From positions 62,001 to 126,000 of the forward strand of contig CAJNOP010000304.1 in NCBI GenBank assembly GCA_905250075.1: DNA of 64,000 nucleotides. The letters run 5' to 3'. This stretch comes from Rotaria sp. Silwood1 (Eukaryota; Rotifera; Eurotatoria; Philodinida; Philodinidae). Each line of letters opens with the position of its first letter. The stretch's first letter is position 1. Under the pieces are notes generated by a model. It was given only the letters and a program-made list of their open reading frames with translations, had not been told where the DNA came from and ran no database searches. The position numbers and the translations under genes were made by a program. Below, piece after piece: positions 26,306-38,970 of the stretch.

Positions 26306-28687
26306 AGGTGACTAGGGATGTTTTCATTGCTCTTATTATCGATTTTAATACTAAACTAGATAAAACTGTCGTTTTGTGCGTTTAAAATAAATAATAACGG
26401 ATGTGGCAGGTTAAATGGTCGCGTTTCGCATTGCAATTTTCAATTCCTTCAGATTTTGTATTAATAAAAAACGAAATATACCACAATGTGCAACGTGAAA
26501 AGCTCTACAATTCACATAACACCACTTATTCTACAGCTACACTTTGCAGTTTTCAAATGAAGAAAATTTTGTATGACTAGGATGTGGATATCGGGGTCCT
26601 TGTGGGTGGGTTAAGAGCACACCCAGATCCTATAATACATACATCTCATGAAAATTTCACCCCCATATTTGAATATTCAATTTCTTAGATATTTATATTC
26701 TCATAGACTGAAAAAACTGACTGAAACACCGATAACTCGACAAAAGGAAGCGGAAAAATAAAAAAAAAATACAGATTTTTTTACTACTCAGTGGGATCAA
26801 TGAAGCGTAGGAATTCAAAGCAAAAATCTATTAAGCAGCTGGAAAGCTTCTCTCGTTAGCTAACGAAAGAAATGAGTCAATGGGAATTCTTGTTGAATAG
26901 CCGATGTTTGACTGCGAAGAAAACAAGCAATATTTGATTCTAAGAAATGTTTTAGCCTGACGAAAATAAAAATGTAGGCTTAATGATAACATATGATAAT
27001 TGTCGTACTGATATATTATGAAAATGGCTTTGTCACTGTAAATGACATAGTCAAGTCTTTTGATGGAATTTACATCAAATATACAATCTCTGAAAGAAGC
27101 ATATAAATAATACCAACGAATGAAACTTTGTATTACAGCTTGAATTTAATTCTACCACAAACATTAATAAACACTCATATTACCTTGAAATTTTTCTTTT
27201 TCTGAAGTTTAAATTGATTCTTTCTATAAAAGATAAAAAAGGATGCCTTTCGGTTGCTCTTCTGGTTGATATTCGTTGTTTGTTGATAAAAGGTTAATAA
27301 TATCCAACAAAAGTCTGCTCATAGTTAATATACATTATAACTAAGCAAAAGTTCAAAAAACTGGCTTCAATGACTTGGTTCTTATAAAGAAGAAGTTTAG
27401 CTTTCGCTGATAATATCATAATTTCCTGTGTGGTTATGTTGCAATTGATTACATGATTAATTCAGAAATTAGGATCAATTTAAACGAAACAGTCAATCAG
27501 TGAGTAAGTACAATCACCAACTTTTTTAAACACAGAATCGAGAAACGCATGTCAATTCAAATCAAATAGTTAACGAGTAACCAAGCCGAACGAGAATTTA
27601 AACAAAAGGCTTCGAGCCAACAGGCAAGACGAACTATCACAAAAAGAGAAGAATGATCTCATATGAAAGCAAGATCAACCCATCAGAGTATGTACAGAGC
27701 AAAACCACCGTTATTGAGAATAAATATATAAACATGTCCGTCCTGCACAGCACAAATTCCCTCTAAAATATCAGGACGCATGACGTATATAGAGAAGACA
27801 GTTCTTTCGCTTATACAAGACACATTGAGCTAATTCTGCTTGGTTGATATTTTTCTAAAATTAGACATTCCAAGTTTCAATGGATGACTGATTTTAGATA
27901 ATCTAGCATCTGTCTTTCCTAGACGCTTCAGTTGATCTAAAAGCCACTAGTTCTAGAAATGATTGCATGACGAACTCTATTCGTCATCGTTCTTCATGTT
28001 CGTGCTTAAGAGCATCTGCCATGCACATCTACATATTTACGTCCATCAATTATCTACGTCTCGTACATGTATATTAGACCAGTTAAACTATCGAGAACAA
28101 ACTATCGAAGTTGTTTAAATAGTCAGCAGTGCATAGGTGTTCGTAGTAATAACGCAACTGAGAAAAAATTAATAAATAACGTAGTGAGACAAGGTGAAAA
28201 ACGGAGGTAAAATAAGTAAAATATCTTTTTATACTCATAAACTGCAAAGTTTCTCAAAGAACAGCTCAACAAAAAAAAGCTATATTTACAATGTCTAAAA
28301 GACTTAATACATAACTTAAAATAATTTCATTGAATATTTTAAGTTTTAATTATATTATTAACTTTTCAAACATTAAATGTCGATCAAATGGAGGATGTAG
28401 GTGTGACTGTAGGTCATTGTGCATGTAGATGTAGAGAACATCAACGATCCACATCCGCATCCATATTCACACCCAAAGAGCCTTCAGATTTTCGAATCAT
28501 GACCAATGAGTAACGGTGAATCAATGTCGGACATTTTTCGAAAAGACTCCTACAATCAGTTGATGTAATTTTTTAGTTTGCATATAGCTTCTCAAACTAT
28601 CAAACCTTGTATTGGGAAATAAATATTTTTGTTAATCACAAACAAAATATTCTTTCAATGTTTTCTGTGACCGCCAGTGTTTCATTA
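26306..28687. other. Non-coding stretch with one G-rich hairpin
   Basis: No gene is supported. At 28391-28476 a GGATGTAGGTGTGACTGTAGG arm is followed by a CCACATCCGCATCCATATTC-type arm, making an imperfect hairpin of the dispersed G-rich family. The rest is AT-rich, with short open frames only. Confidence 0.4.
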
Positions 28688-29800
28688 TTATTCGCAAACA
28701 AAATTGACAGTTCCAGGAAGTGATACTTCTAGAAATTGTAGATTTTTTGAGCATTCACTGAAATTGTACGAAAGTTTCTCCGGTACTACGAAGGCGTCTC
28801 CATTTGTCATCTTTTCAGAGGCATGACCGGTGACATGCAGTGTGAGTTCACCAGCAAGGACAAATATAAAGACGAACTCAGCATTATGTTGCAGAACTTG
28901 AGACTTCAGATCACCGCTGTTTCGAACAATACGAACACCGGCTAGATCTGCAGTGGCCAAGCCGATTCCAGTATCTTGGAATTCGAAGCCAGATAAGCGC
29001 CATGGATGCCATTGAGCCGTTTCATCTGCTGCAAGATATTTGACGAAGCGCTGTCCTTTATAATCACGATCGAGCCGCTGCTCTGTATTCGGTAGTTGCA
29101 TGTGATGATCAATATAAGTACTATGTGTCGCTGGGCACGCGACTTCAATCACTTCAAGACCGGCCGAGCTTTCTAACACTCGATGACGAATTAGAGGAGG
29201 TTGCAAAACGCAGTCTCCTGCTTGAAGAACGAATGGAGGCCCTTGATCCTCGTAGACGAGTCGTACCCAACCTCGATAAACATAGATCATCTGAAATCGG
29301 ATTTCATGATAATGTACGTAGTCAGCTACTGGACCTCCAGTCGGAATTTGAATATGCGATGCAATAAAGCGTCCACCTAGGCGACCGGGAATCAAATCAC
29401 GATAATTCATTCCTGCACGTCCTCTAACCCATGTTGCATTGGTAGCCACTTTACTTACAACAAATGCTTGTTCGATGGGCGGTATCACCAACTCGGTTGT
29501 CTCTTTCACTATTTCAATTTTGGTACCATTTGGTGCAAACATTTCTGTAATGGCATTCTGAAAAAGTTCGGAATCATTTTTCAAAACTAAACGAATTGTG
29601 CTAGTTGCTTGCGTCATTTCGCTAATATTGCGTTCCAGTCGTAAATTGAGTCCATATCCAGAAAGTAGAGCGATTGCTGGATCATCGGCTGGAGAAATGA
29701 GATCAAGTTGAAAGCCCAATCGATTGGTAAAGAATGTAAGTGTCTCATCAAATGGTGAGCATGGCAAGATGACTTGTGCCGATCGAATCAATTCTTGCAT
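28688..29800 (-). CDS. VOC (glyoxalase-like) plus bicupin protein, intronless, likely horizontally acquired
   Basis: A single exon of 370 residues. The first in-frame ATG is at 29800; the open frame runs 69 bases further up but with no ATG. Residues about 8-60 look like a vicinal-oxygen-chelate half (ILPCSPFDETLTFFTNRLGF...GYGLNLRLER). A first cupin follows at about 155-215: motif 1 HYHEIRFQMIYVYRG with metal-type His 163 and 165, motif 2 GDCVLQPPLIRHR with His 206. A second, weaker cupin occupies about 300-350 (HNAEFVFIFVLAG, GDAFVVPEKLSYNF), with Tyr where the motif-2 His is usual. VOC-cupin fusions are typical of bacteria and some fungi, and the lack of introns stands out against the many-exon neighbours. 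The substrate is unknown; a metal-dependent dioxygenase or isomerase-like role is only inferred. Confidence 0.75.
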   Translation of the reverse strand: MQELIRSAQVILPCSPFDETLTFFTNRLGFQLDLISPADDPAIALLSGYGLNLRLERNISEMTQATSTIRLVLKNDSELFQNAITEMFAPNGTKIEIVKETTELVIPPIEQAFVVSKVATNATWVRGRAGMNYRDLIPGRLGGRFIASHIQIPTGGPVADYVHYHEIRFQMIYVYRGWVRLVYEDQGPPFVLQAGDCVLQPPLIRHRVLESSAGLEVIEVACPATHSTYIDHHMQLPNTEQRLDRDYKGQRFVKYLAADETAQWHPWRLSGFEFQDTGIGLATADLAGVRIVRNSGDLKSQVLQHNAEFVFIFVLAGELTLHVTGHASEKMTNGDAFVVPEKLSYNFSECSKNLQFLEVSLPGTVNFVCE

Positions 29801-32800
29801 AGTTATAGTTCCAAATGCACGAGTTTCTATCAGTTCAATCTTGTTAACATGTTCTAAATAACAATTCAATGAAAATTTTCAATCAATCAAAACAACACTT
29901 CTTTTGACATGAACATTTCGATCAAGGGAGATCTATCAGACTTTTCTCGCGGACTTATTTTAAAAAGAGAGAAGAAAATCAATGTGACAACATAGTATAA
30001 GAAAAGTTAGTGTGTGGATTCATTCTTCTAACTAGTTTCGAGTGGTCTGCCTCAAACACGTGTCTTGTTTATCGAGATAAGCGCTTTCTATTTTCTCGAC
30101 TACTACGCAATGCTTCCAGAGAGCACAGTGATAAGAAAAAAAGATGTTGGCAAGATATGATATTGTTGTTGCTGTAAGCAAAAACAGTGAAGTGGGGACA
30201 CATGCATTGGCAACAAGCATGAGAGTGTGGTTGTGATTCCGTCATTTGTTTGTCTTTAATGATGCTTGTGACTGTTCAAGAGAAAGCTATATAGAACGTT
30301 GCAACGTTACATATCGATCAAAATTACTTGCTCTTTAGGATGAATACTGTTAGAACAGTACGTCTAACAAAGTTTTCGGATGTCTGAAAATGAAGATGTT
30401 CGATTTTTCTTTTTCATCTAGCCGTCATAATTTATTTGCGAACTCAATTTATATCCTGCATTAAATAGAGCATATCATTAGCTATCCAAATAGCTATTTG
30501 AGTGTGAGCTAGATGCTTCAAATTGTAGAAAAAAGTTCAAATACGTTGTTCTTAAATTTTTTTTGGTACCATCTTAGTTCAATCATTTATGATAAGTAAA
30601 CTAGTCTGTTCATATATGTCATACATACAAGATGTAGAATCTGTAGATTGTCTTTAGGAAAATTTATATAGAGGCAATAAAGATTTAAGTACTATGAAAC
30701 GAGTTTACTTTCTTTCGTTTTCAACGTACACATAGAAAGTTCGTGTTTTCTGTTGCGATGACATCTACAACAAAAAGTTACAAAATATTCATTCCAATTA
30801 ATATCATCTGTTTTCTCACACATTTAGATTATTTTTTTTTTACAAATATTTCCACAAAAAGACAAAATTTGTGGATTTTTTTCTTCTTGTTTGGAGATAA
30901 TTAAAATGAAAATATCAAGAAACGTTAATCGGCGCTGCCCTATAGCAATTGATGTTATATATTACAGCTGCGACATTAATTGATAATAGTTAATATAGCG
31001 GAGAGACAACTAAAAAAATTGATTACTATTAAAATCTTTGTATTGTTTATTTTATTAAATGATATGGATATTTCAGCAGATTAATGTGAGAAATAATAAA
31101 GCATATCATTGTGTGACTAATTACAAGGCGAATCTATTGAAAAAAAATGACGTCTGAAACAAACAAATATTAAAATAACTATAATTACAATACAACAAGG
31201 TTCATCCCAGGCAAGGATTAAAATGGTAAAATGGTATGAAATGCCTTCATATTGACACAATTACAACAATGCAAAACGGCCACAAATAATGCCAAAAAAT
31301 CGTTTGTGTTATAGGCAGGTATTATCGTATCTTAAAGTATTTTTGGCATCATTTGTGACCATTTTGTATCGTTATAATTATATCAGTTTGCAGACAATTT
31401 AATGCCATTTTACCTTCTCTGTCCCATATACGTAGTTGACTGTCTGTGTCCGCTTCATAGCGAGTGGTTGGGTTTAGAATTTGAGGAATACACTTAATAT
31501 TTCCCAAACAAAACAAAAACAACATCTTGAGTACAACGATTAACACAAAATGAAGAACAATATATGATTATGTATATTGTGTAAATTTTGTTTAATCTTT
31601 TATACTCTCGCTAATCAAGAAGGACTAGTCATTTATGTTATCTATACTCGTTTAATAAACTTCCAATTAGATATACGTGATTGTAATGACAAAAAATAGA
31701 AAACACAATGCTAAAATAATATTTCACTCATTTTTATTTTTATGCAATTATCAGATTGTTTCTCTAATATAAAAAAACTTATTGTTAATTTTTTCAATCT
31801 AGAATAAACTAGTTGCATATTCACATCAACCCATTGGACTATTTCTTATTTCATTGACAAGATTTCCTTTTGATGATAATAGATATAGACCTGCCCGACG
31901 TCGATTAACATCTGGCATAAACACTTTCTTTAATACGTTTACTATTACTTTTACATTTTTGTTCTTCAAGTTTTACACTGTCATCGCATTTACATCGTAT
32001 CTGATGTGTATGAATCAAATTTTTTATGATAAATATAGCATCATCTTCTGATGATGAGATAATATAATCTATTAAAATCAAATAATGTTTCGATTGTATA
32101 GAAAAGATTCTTTCTCTTCTCTAAAATACATTCTTCATAAATAATTGTTTTATTTTCTGACTTATGTGCATGGCAAACTATTCTTTTAATAATCGTCAAT
32201 ATCTTTGTTCTTTGAAAATAGTCAATAACAACTAATAGTACTTTAATTCTTATAATCATTTATTTTTAGCATTCACTAAGCGATTCTTATCGTCTTTCAT
32301 ATTCCGATCATGTCAAAATGACATTCACAAGTTTTATTGTCAATTTGAAAGATCGTCTCAAACCCGTCAAGATAACACTTTGTTCATTTGTGTAAAAAGA
32401 AACGCTTTTTTCTCACAAAGAAAACTGCTTCGACGATAAAAAAACGAGATCAAAGAAGCAATTTCACATTGATAACAATTTCAAACCATGCTGATTGAAC
32501 TAAGTGAATAACTACAGCACCGTTTCAGCCTTAGAGCAGTTGAGCAAATGTGCATGTCTTGAATTATGTCCATGGTTGTGTGCCATCAGAGAAAGTAAAA
32601 AGCAGACAAATATGTCAATTAGATCTTACTACTGTTGTCACAGTGAGAGAAACCACTGTACATCATTGTCATAAATTCTGCTGAAGCATCAAGTTATACG
32701 ATGTTTCCGTCGTTCTGTTAAGATTCAATATAATTCCGATTACAAGCAAAACTTTGACAGCGCATTAAGTCAACTCTCTTTGAACGTGTTGCATTCATCA

Positions 32801-32826
32801 ATCATAACGCTATTTATTATTTTGTG
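29801..32826. other. Non-coding stretch with one small foldback element
   Basis: No gene is recognised. Frames at 30032-30220, 31349-31546 and 32041-32259 are short and unsupported. A small palindromic element lies at 31225-31414. Confidence 0.4.
31225..31414. mobile_element. Short palindromic MITE-like element
   Basis: The left arm begins GGTAAAATGGTATGAAATGCC and the right arm ends with the reverse complement of GGTAAAATGGCATTAAATTG. Inner blocks GGCCACAAATAATGCCAAAAA and its complement around TTTTTGGCATCATTTGTGACC also pair. Arms are about 80 bp around a short centre. No coding capacity and no clear target duplication. Confidence 0.65.
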
Positions 32827-33794
32827 ATGAGTAACAATGATCTGATAGCTGGCGTACTTCTTTTAATATTTGCTTCTTTGACTATTCTATTCGTCATCGT
32901 CTTTCTCATTGTGGCACTGATTATTCATTATCGAAAAGGACTAGATTTTTCTATTTTACTCGTATATTATACTTATTTGGCTCTAGCACTCTATACGAGC
33001 AACGCTTTAGTCTCGATCATTTATAGTTTTTCATGGAATCGAAGTTCCGGTATTGTCACACCAGATCGTCTGTGTTCCTTTCGTGCCTATTTAACTTATT
33101 CTGCTGGTGCATCTCTCTATCAATCCTATGCTATTCAAGCTCTGCAACGTTATTGTCAAACGAAATGTATACAAGCGTTTAACACACGATTTCAGTGTCT
33201 CTCGCTGATTGTTGGACAATGAATAGTAAGCTTGACAATCGCCTTACCTCTTCTACTAACCTGGGAACTCGATCAACTTGTATCGAACTTCATTTGTCTG
33301 TTATCGATTACAAATCTGCTACTTGAATTGTACATTGCTTTCATCATCTACGGAAGCTCGATGATCATCATTAGTGTTTTTCTCGTCGGCTAGTCGTTCG
33401 TATCCGTCAGTCGAGTGTAACATCGGATGGTTAAATGAATAAACATCGTGATTTGATCGTCATTCGTCGTATTATTTTTCTACTTGTTATGATGTTAGTT
33501 TGTGGAATACCATTCTTATTACTTTTAATTATTAGTATAATTGATCTAGATAGTGTACCAACTTACTATCCTCATGTCACTTTTGTGTTCAGCACTTTTG
33601 CATTGCTTGTAGAAATTATTACTTTAATGTTACTCACTCAACCTATCAAGCAAACGATTGTACAGATAGTGACTGGATATATTATTCAGCTCAATCGTGT
33701 ACGTACAATAACTGATGGACGAATCTGTAATGTTCTTTTTACTTCAATCATTCATATCGAACGTAATCTCCTCTTTTTTGCTTTTTCTGTGTAA
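32827..33794 (+). pseudogene. Broken rhodopsin-like 7TM receptor
   Basis: The first frame gives MSNNDLIAGVLLLIF with a long hydrophobic TM1, then ILLVYYTYLALAL (TM2-like) and SFRAYLTYSAGASLYQSY (TM3-like). It stops at a TGA (33220-33222). The same frame continues as further hydrophobic sequence (VSLTIALPLLLTWE, ELYIAFIIYGSS) to a TAG at 33391. A frame change before 33387 then leads through LVVRIRQSS to a TAA at 33432 and on to RRIIFLLVMMLVCGIPFLLL (TM6-like) and FVFSTFALLVEIITLMLLTQP (TM7-like). Two extra stops plus a frameshift in one exon mean a pseudogene. The overall order and style fit the large single-exon GPCR families of bdelloids. The ligand is unknown. Confidence 0.7.
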
Positions 33795-35322
33795 ACATTT
33801 TCTTCATCGCTTGATTTGTTTTGTTGAATTCGACAAATGAGAAATATGCAAGAACCATGGAGAAAAAAACGGTTGGTGACCTAGTGAGTAACTTTGTTTA
33901 AAAGAAAATAGCTATGCTCAAATGTCTTAAATTGCTTTTTGTTCGATGTTCATCAAACTGGTTTTGAAGAATTTGTCTTAATTTAATCTTCCCGAATTCG
34001 ACCCATGCTAAAAAAATAGATTCCAAACTCGATCTATCCATAATTGAGTTCTTAGTTGCCAACTAATTAAGATAGACGAAATGTGTAACAGCGATAGTTT
34101 ATAGTTTTCTTTTTAAATGTTGAAAAGTAAAAAAGAATAAAGAAAAAGAACAGTCACAACATACCAGATTTTATTTCCTCACTCAAGAAGTTTTTATCGT
34201 ACGATTGGATCTGATGGTCAGTTGTATTTTGTCGACATCCTCTCCTTATATGCTTGGAATAAATCCATCAGTTTTTCATCAACTTTATCGTAGTTTCTTT
34301 AGCTTTTTAACGTGCACTTGACTCTCTTCCGTTTATGATTCTGATATGGGTGTGACTGTCATTAAAGAGAAGATCCATATTCATTTTAGGCAATACCAAC
34401 TTTAGGAAGAGTGAAACAGCCGACTCCAGCCCTTTGGAGTTCCATGGAGTCCTTCGTAATCTCACGAAATCTTCCTTAACTTGGCAAAATTTCATCATAA
34501 AATCAAAAATTTGCGTATCTTTATTTTTTTCCATCAATCATTATATCAGATAGAATGCATATTAACTTCAGTTTTTAGGAGAGCGCCCACTATTTTTTAT
34601 TATCTGTGTAAGGCACACTCACTGATTCTACGACTGTAAACTAAACAAAATGCTGCTTCTTGAAAAAGAAAGGCAAAATACAGTATCACGTAAAGAAAAA
34701 GAGATTCGCTCTTTGTAATGAGTCTGTATTACTCGATGTAATCCGTCATTTAAAAGTTTACTTTGTTTGCCTGTTAATAAATAACTAGCAGTCTGTTTCT
34801 ATAAATATTTTTTATCATGATTAACTGAGATTTTAAAATACATTAAAACTTTCATTAGTGAACACTTCCTAACTCTGAACAATGAAAATTTTCTAGCCCT
34901 TAATCAGTATTTCACTTGCAAGTGGTTTAAATATTCATATAACACCATCTTTATTTCATTCCGTAAAATCAGCAAACACAAGAGAAGAAAATAAGGGTTA
35001 CATGAGAAATATTGTCGGATTTTGTGCTTTTCCTGTTGCTTTTTTAACCTTATCTTATCTAGATTCCTTTATTTATCAAGTTGATATTTTCTAGAAAACT
35101 AGTTTACTTATTATTTCCCTAAATACTTGAACTGTTCAGTCACTGTTTTTGTATGTATGTTTTCGTTGACTTCTGTGCTTCTATATTATACCATTGGTTA
35201 TTAACTAAATATATTCGTTTGTGATAGTAATAATAAGACCCTTCTTGTTTTAGTGCAAGATTATTAAATAATCTATGCGTCGTTTGTGCGAATGTCGATA
35301 TGAGTTTTCATTGATATGGTGG

Positions 35323-35622
35323 TCATTCCTGGTTTACAATAAGAGACTTTGAACAGCCACATATTTGCTTAACAGTAGGCTTCAGAACTTCAGAGTAAAC
35401 CGGAGTCCAGAAATGTGCCGTTTTCCACTTGCCAACACTGCAATCGATTCCAGCATCTTTTGCAACAAGCAAACATATACTTAGGGCTATTGATCGAATT
35501 TCAGAAGCGGAAAGACACAAAGTGAATTCTAAATCACTTACAGACATCTTAGCAACGTCTCTAATATCTGCAGCAGATTTTGATAGATGTTTTTGATATA
35601 CGATACAAGACCATATATCAAT
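35323..35622 (-). other. Unrecognised open frame of about 100 codons
   Basis: Reading on the minus strand the frame is open from about 35622 to the stop at 35323. An ATG at 35547 would give 74 residues. Composition is protein-like (SKSAADIRDVAKMSVSDLEF, then SEIRSIALSICLLVAKDAG, later KPTVKQICGC). A GTAAGT donor-like site falls right after that ATG codon and TCT, so the frame could be exon plus intron. It could be a fragment of a helical protein; no family is assigned. Confidence 0.25.
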
Positions 35623-38387
35623 AATGCTTCATTTTTATCGTATAAACCACTTTTCTATTGCATTTCTGAAGCATTATGTAGAAGGATAATGATGAAATCT
35701 GTACCAAAATAGATAGAACAATACAATCTCGGATAATCAGCAACAACAATTGCATCGTGTCTTACATTTAAATCCTACGAAGGTTGTCCTAGTAACCTTA
35801 CAGATTGTATTCAATTTTTCTCCAATGTATGTTTGTACTGATGTTCATACTCATGATATTTTTCTCAACTGTATATAGTAGTTTAGATGATTTACTTCGT
35901 TTTCTTCTATACTCATGTTCACAGTAATCGACTTTGGAATCGAGAAGCAAGAGAAGACATTTTATAGGCAACATTTCTTTACGTGAATTTAAATATCTTT
36001 TCTTTTTCTTTATCTTTCTATATTTGTTTGCACTTAATCTGGGCTCTGTCTCAGTTGAAATGAGAAAGACTTAAAAAACATGACATTTGATACTCTTTCA
36101 CCTGTCTTTTTAAACGATTAAAGGAAATCCTTCTCACCTTGAAAATATTGCCACAACCTTTCTGCTTTATCTTTTCATTTTCATGATATTTGACTTCATA
36201 TGTTAAATTCATAATTTGCTTAGTTTTTCTTTCATTCCAACATCTACTGCGTTGTGTCTTCTCTATACTTTCATCTTCACGGAACATCTTCTTTAAGGTA
36301 TCTTTTTTTGATTTAATAAACAGATAGATTGACGGTTAGGATACCGACATATTTCTATCATTAAAAGATATGTACGCAGATCGATCCATAGATATGTAAG
36401 TTAGTAGATCGTTAACTAAATACATTTATCTGAGCAATTTCGAAAATAAAATTATAGTAGGTTAAGTAGGCAATATAAGAATATAGAATAATAAAAATTT
36501 GAAAGACTACCTACCTATTTAGATAATTGCCGGATGAGATGGATAGTTAGACAACTCGATAAATAGGTAGATAACAAGTATTTTTTTTGAATAGATGTAA
36601 AATGGCAAGAACTAAACAGTTTAGAGATTTTCAATACTGTCTACAATCAACAAAAAAAAACACTATCATTTTTTTCGATTGAAAACCTGATGAGTTTTGA
36701 AGATGATTGCTGTTCGACTAGGATAAAAATCCATTTTTAATTCTAATATAATGTTTAGAAAGATTTCATTAACCTTTAAGCTTTGAAAAATTATGATGTC
36801 CGTCCTTCAATTGAGTCTTTATACTTTTTCAACGAAAATAGCTTGTCATGGCAGTATTGTGTTGCTTGATAAAGAAAATGCTAGCTTTTTGACTTGAATA
36901 CTACACTCCAAAATTCATATATTATCTAGGTTGAACAGTGGTCGTCTTGAACCTTGTTCATGCGTCCGATATGAAAAGTAAGACAATCATTGTTGATTGT
37001 ATAAAAAGATAGAACAATATCAATTAAAGATAGTGCTGAAAATTCGAACTCTTGCTTTGATTCTTTATTTAAAAATAAAAACTCGATCTACACTTAAAAT
37101 CGGAAATAGACATTAATTAGATTGACTTATGAAAGGTTTATAAGTTGAGTAGGTAGTTAAGTTTTTAGATACATCACCAATTGATAGATAGGCACCCAAG
37201 TAGACTAGAGTTTTAGAAAATACGTAGAAAAAATTGGCCGTGAAAATGCTAAACGATTGACACTTGAAACATCAACATGTACATGACTCTAATTTCTTTC
37301 CATTGTTTTTGACCATGTACACGCGTAAAATGTTTGTTTTACGAGTGTTTTTACGTTCAGTCATCATGAGTGAAGGCCTGATTGATATCCATACTAAAGC
37401 CCTGAAAAAGAACTGTTTCTATATGTTTTTGGAAGTAGTATTTTTGCCCTCAGTTCTACTGAAATTCTTTAGTGTTTCAACAATTAGAATCAGAGACTTT
37501 TGAATGTGTTAAGAAGTGAAATTTTTTTATTGTTACTTCATTCCAAACTCTCGAGTCTTTAACTACTTTCTAAATAGATGAAAATTTTTCAAAAGCACAT
37601 ATGCACATCGAAAAAATAATAGCTGTATAGCTTTTAAATGTATAGCTATTTATGGTTATGTATACCACAAAATTGCGATTCATAAATTAAAAATATACAT
37701 AAATTTTGATGACGGTTGTTAAGCAATCGGTTGACGCATCATATACTTCTTTACTTTGGTGACATGATTTATCCTCAGAGGATTGTGTAGTGTGACAAAC
37801 AATCAATTAATAAAGAGCATAGGTAAAGGGAATGGGTACCTTGTTTCACGTTTTATATTGTTCTGTCAAGTTTTTGATAATAACGATAACACATGCGAGA
37901 TGTGCAATTCATTTCATTTTATTATATCAAATCTTACTCAATTTTTTTTAGTTTAGATTCAGATATATCGAATTTTTCGGATCCATGCAAAGTAATCTTT
38001 GTGTTCTATTCAGTTTTCTCTGAGACTCATGTTCATGGTTACCGACTGTAAAAGCAAGAAGAAAAATGAGGCGTGATAACAAAGCAAGATTTTCGAATCT
38101 GAGATTAAATCTGTTTGTCTTTCTCGCATTCTTATAATTGAGTGTGACTCTTTCTCAGCTAGAACGAAAAGTTTATAAAAAACATCATAAAACTTGATGC
38201 TCTTTTTATTTTATCTTGTTGTGCGACTGTCGATAAATTGATAGGTATATTGTCGTAAATACCTCTCATATAATTCAGGAGGTTTAATGGATATTTTTAT
38301 AATATGTTAGTATGCTTTTTAAAGTTTTATTATGTATATTTTCATATAAATATTTGTGCATATAAACATTAGAATAATAATTGTTTT

Positions 38388-38970
38388 ATTCATAACCAAA
38401 TATGAGTTACTTATAGTTGCGAAACGAAAACTACGAGTCGAGTTTCGCAAAAACATATTAAAAGAAAATTACATTAATGTTACATCTGAATGCTTTTGGG
38501 AAACTGGTTCAATTAAAGATCATGAATGTTCTGGAAGATCGTCGAAAATTACAGCAGAAAAAGTCGATAAAGTTTAGGATGCTCATGAAAATTAGCCACA
38601 ATTAACTGTTTGAGCTGTCGCAGCAGCTTGTTGTACTTCACAAACAAGTTGCATATTGTACGGTTCCATGGAAGGTTAGCTAGTCATAATTTTGTGTGCT
38701 ATTGTTCGTGAAATAAGGCAAGCCGTCGCAACACTTGGAACATTTAACTATGATTTATTTTCATGAATATCATAAACTTTATCGACTTTTCATCCTGTTA
38801 TTTTTGAGTGTCTTCCAGGACGTGTTCAATTCTTCAGTGTATCAGTTTCATAAAAGCATTCAAATGTAACTTTAATGGAAACTTTCAGTTCATATTTTTT
38901 TTTATCAAATTTGACTTGCAGTTATCGACTGACAACCATAGTTAACTGAAATTTGATCATTAATAAAGCA
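38388..38970. mobile_element. Inverted pair of mariner/Tc-type transposase fragments
   Basis: The + strand at 38400-38660 encodes a helix-turn-helix style piece (CFWETGSIKDHECSGRSSKIT, then AEKVDKV) typical of the N-terminal DNA-binding part of mariner/DUF4817-like transposases, broken by TAG and TGA stops. The minus strand at about 38700-38970 encodes a diverged second copy (FECFYET, then PGRHSKIT, KVDKV) with its own stops. The two copies align base by base over about 270 bp in opposite orientation and meet near 38680. No DDE catalytic part is seen. Confidence 0.6.

Noticed and set aside
29125-29367. 80-codon + strand frame inside the VOC-cupin gene
   Set aside because: Antisense shadow of the clear cupin reading frame.
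36320-36580. Possible CRISPR-like or satellite array of TAGATAGG units
   Set aside because: Spacing is irregular and units are degenerate tetranucleotides; there are no repeat-spacer units, and the genome context is eukaryotic.
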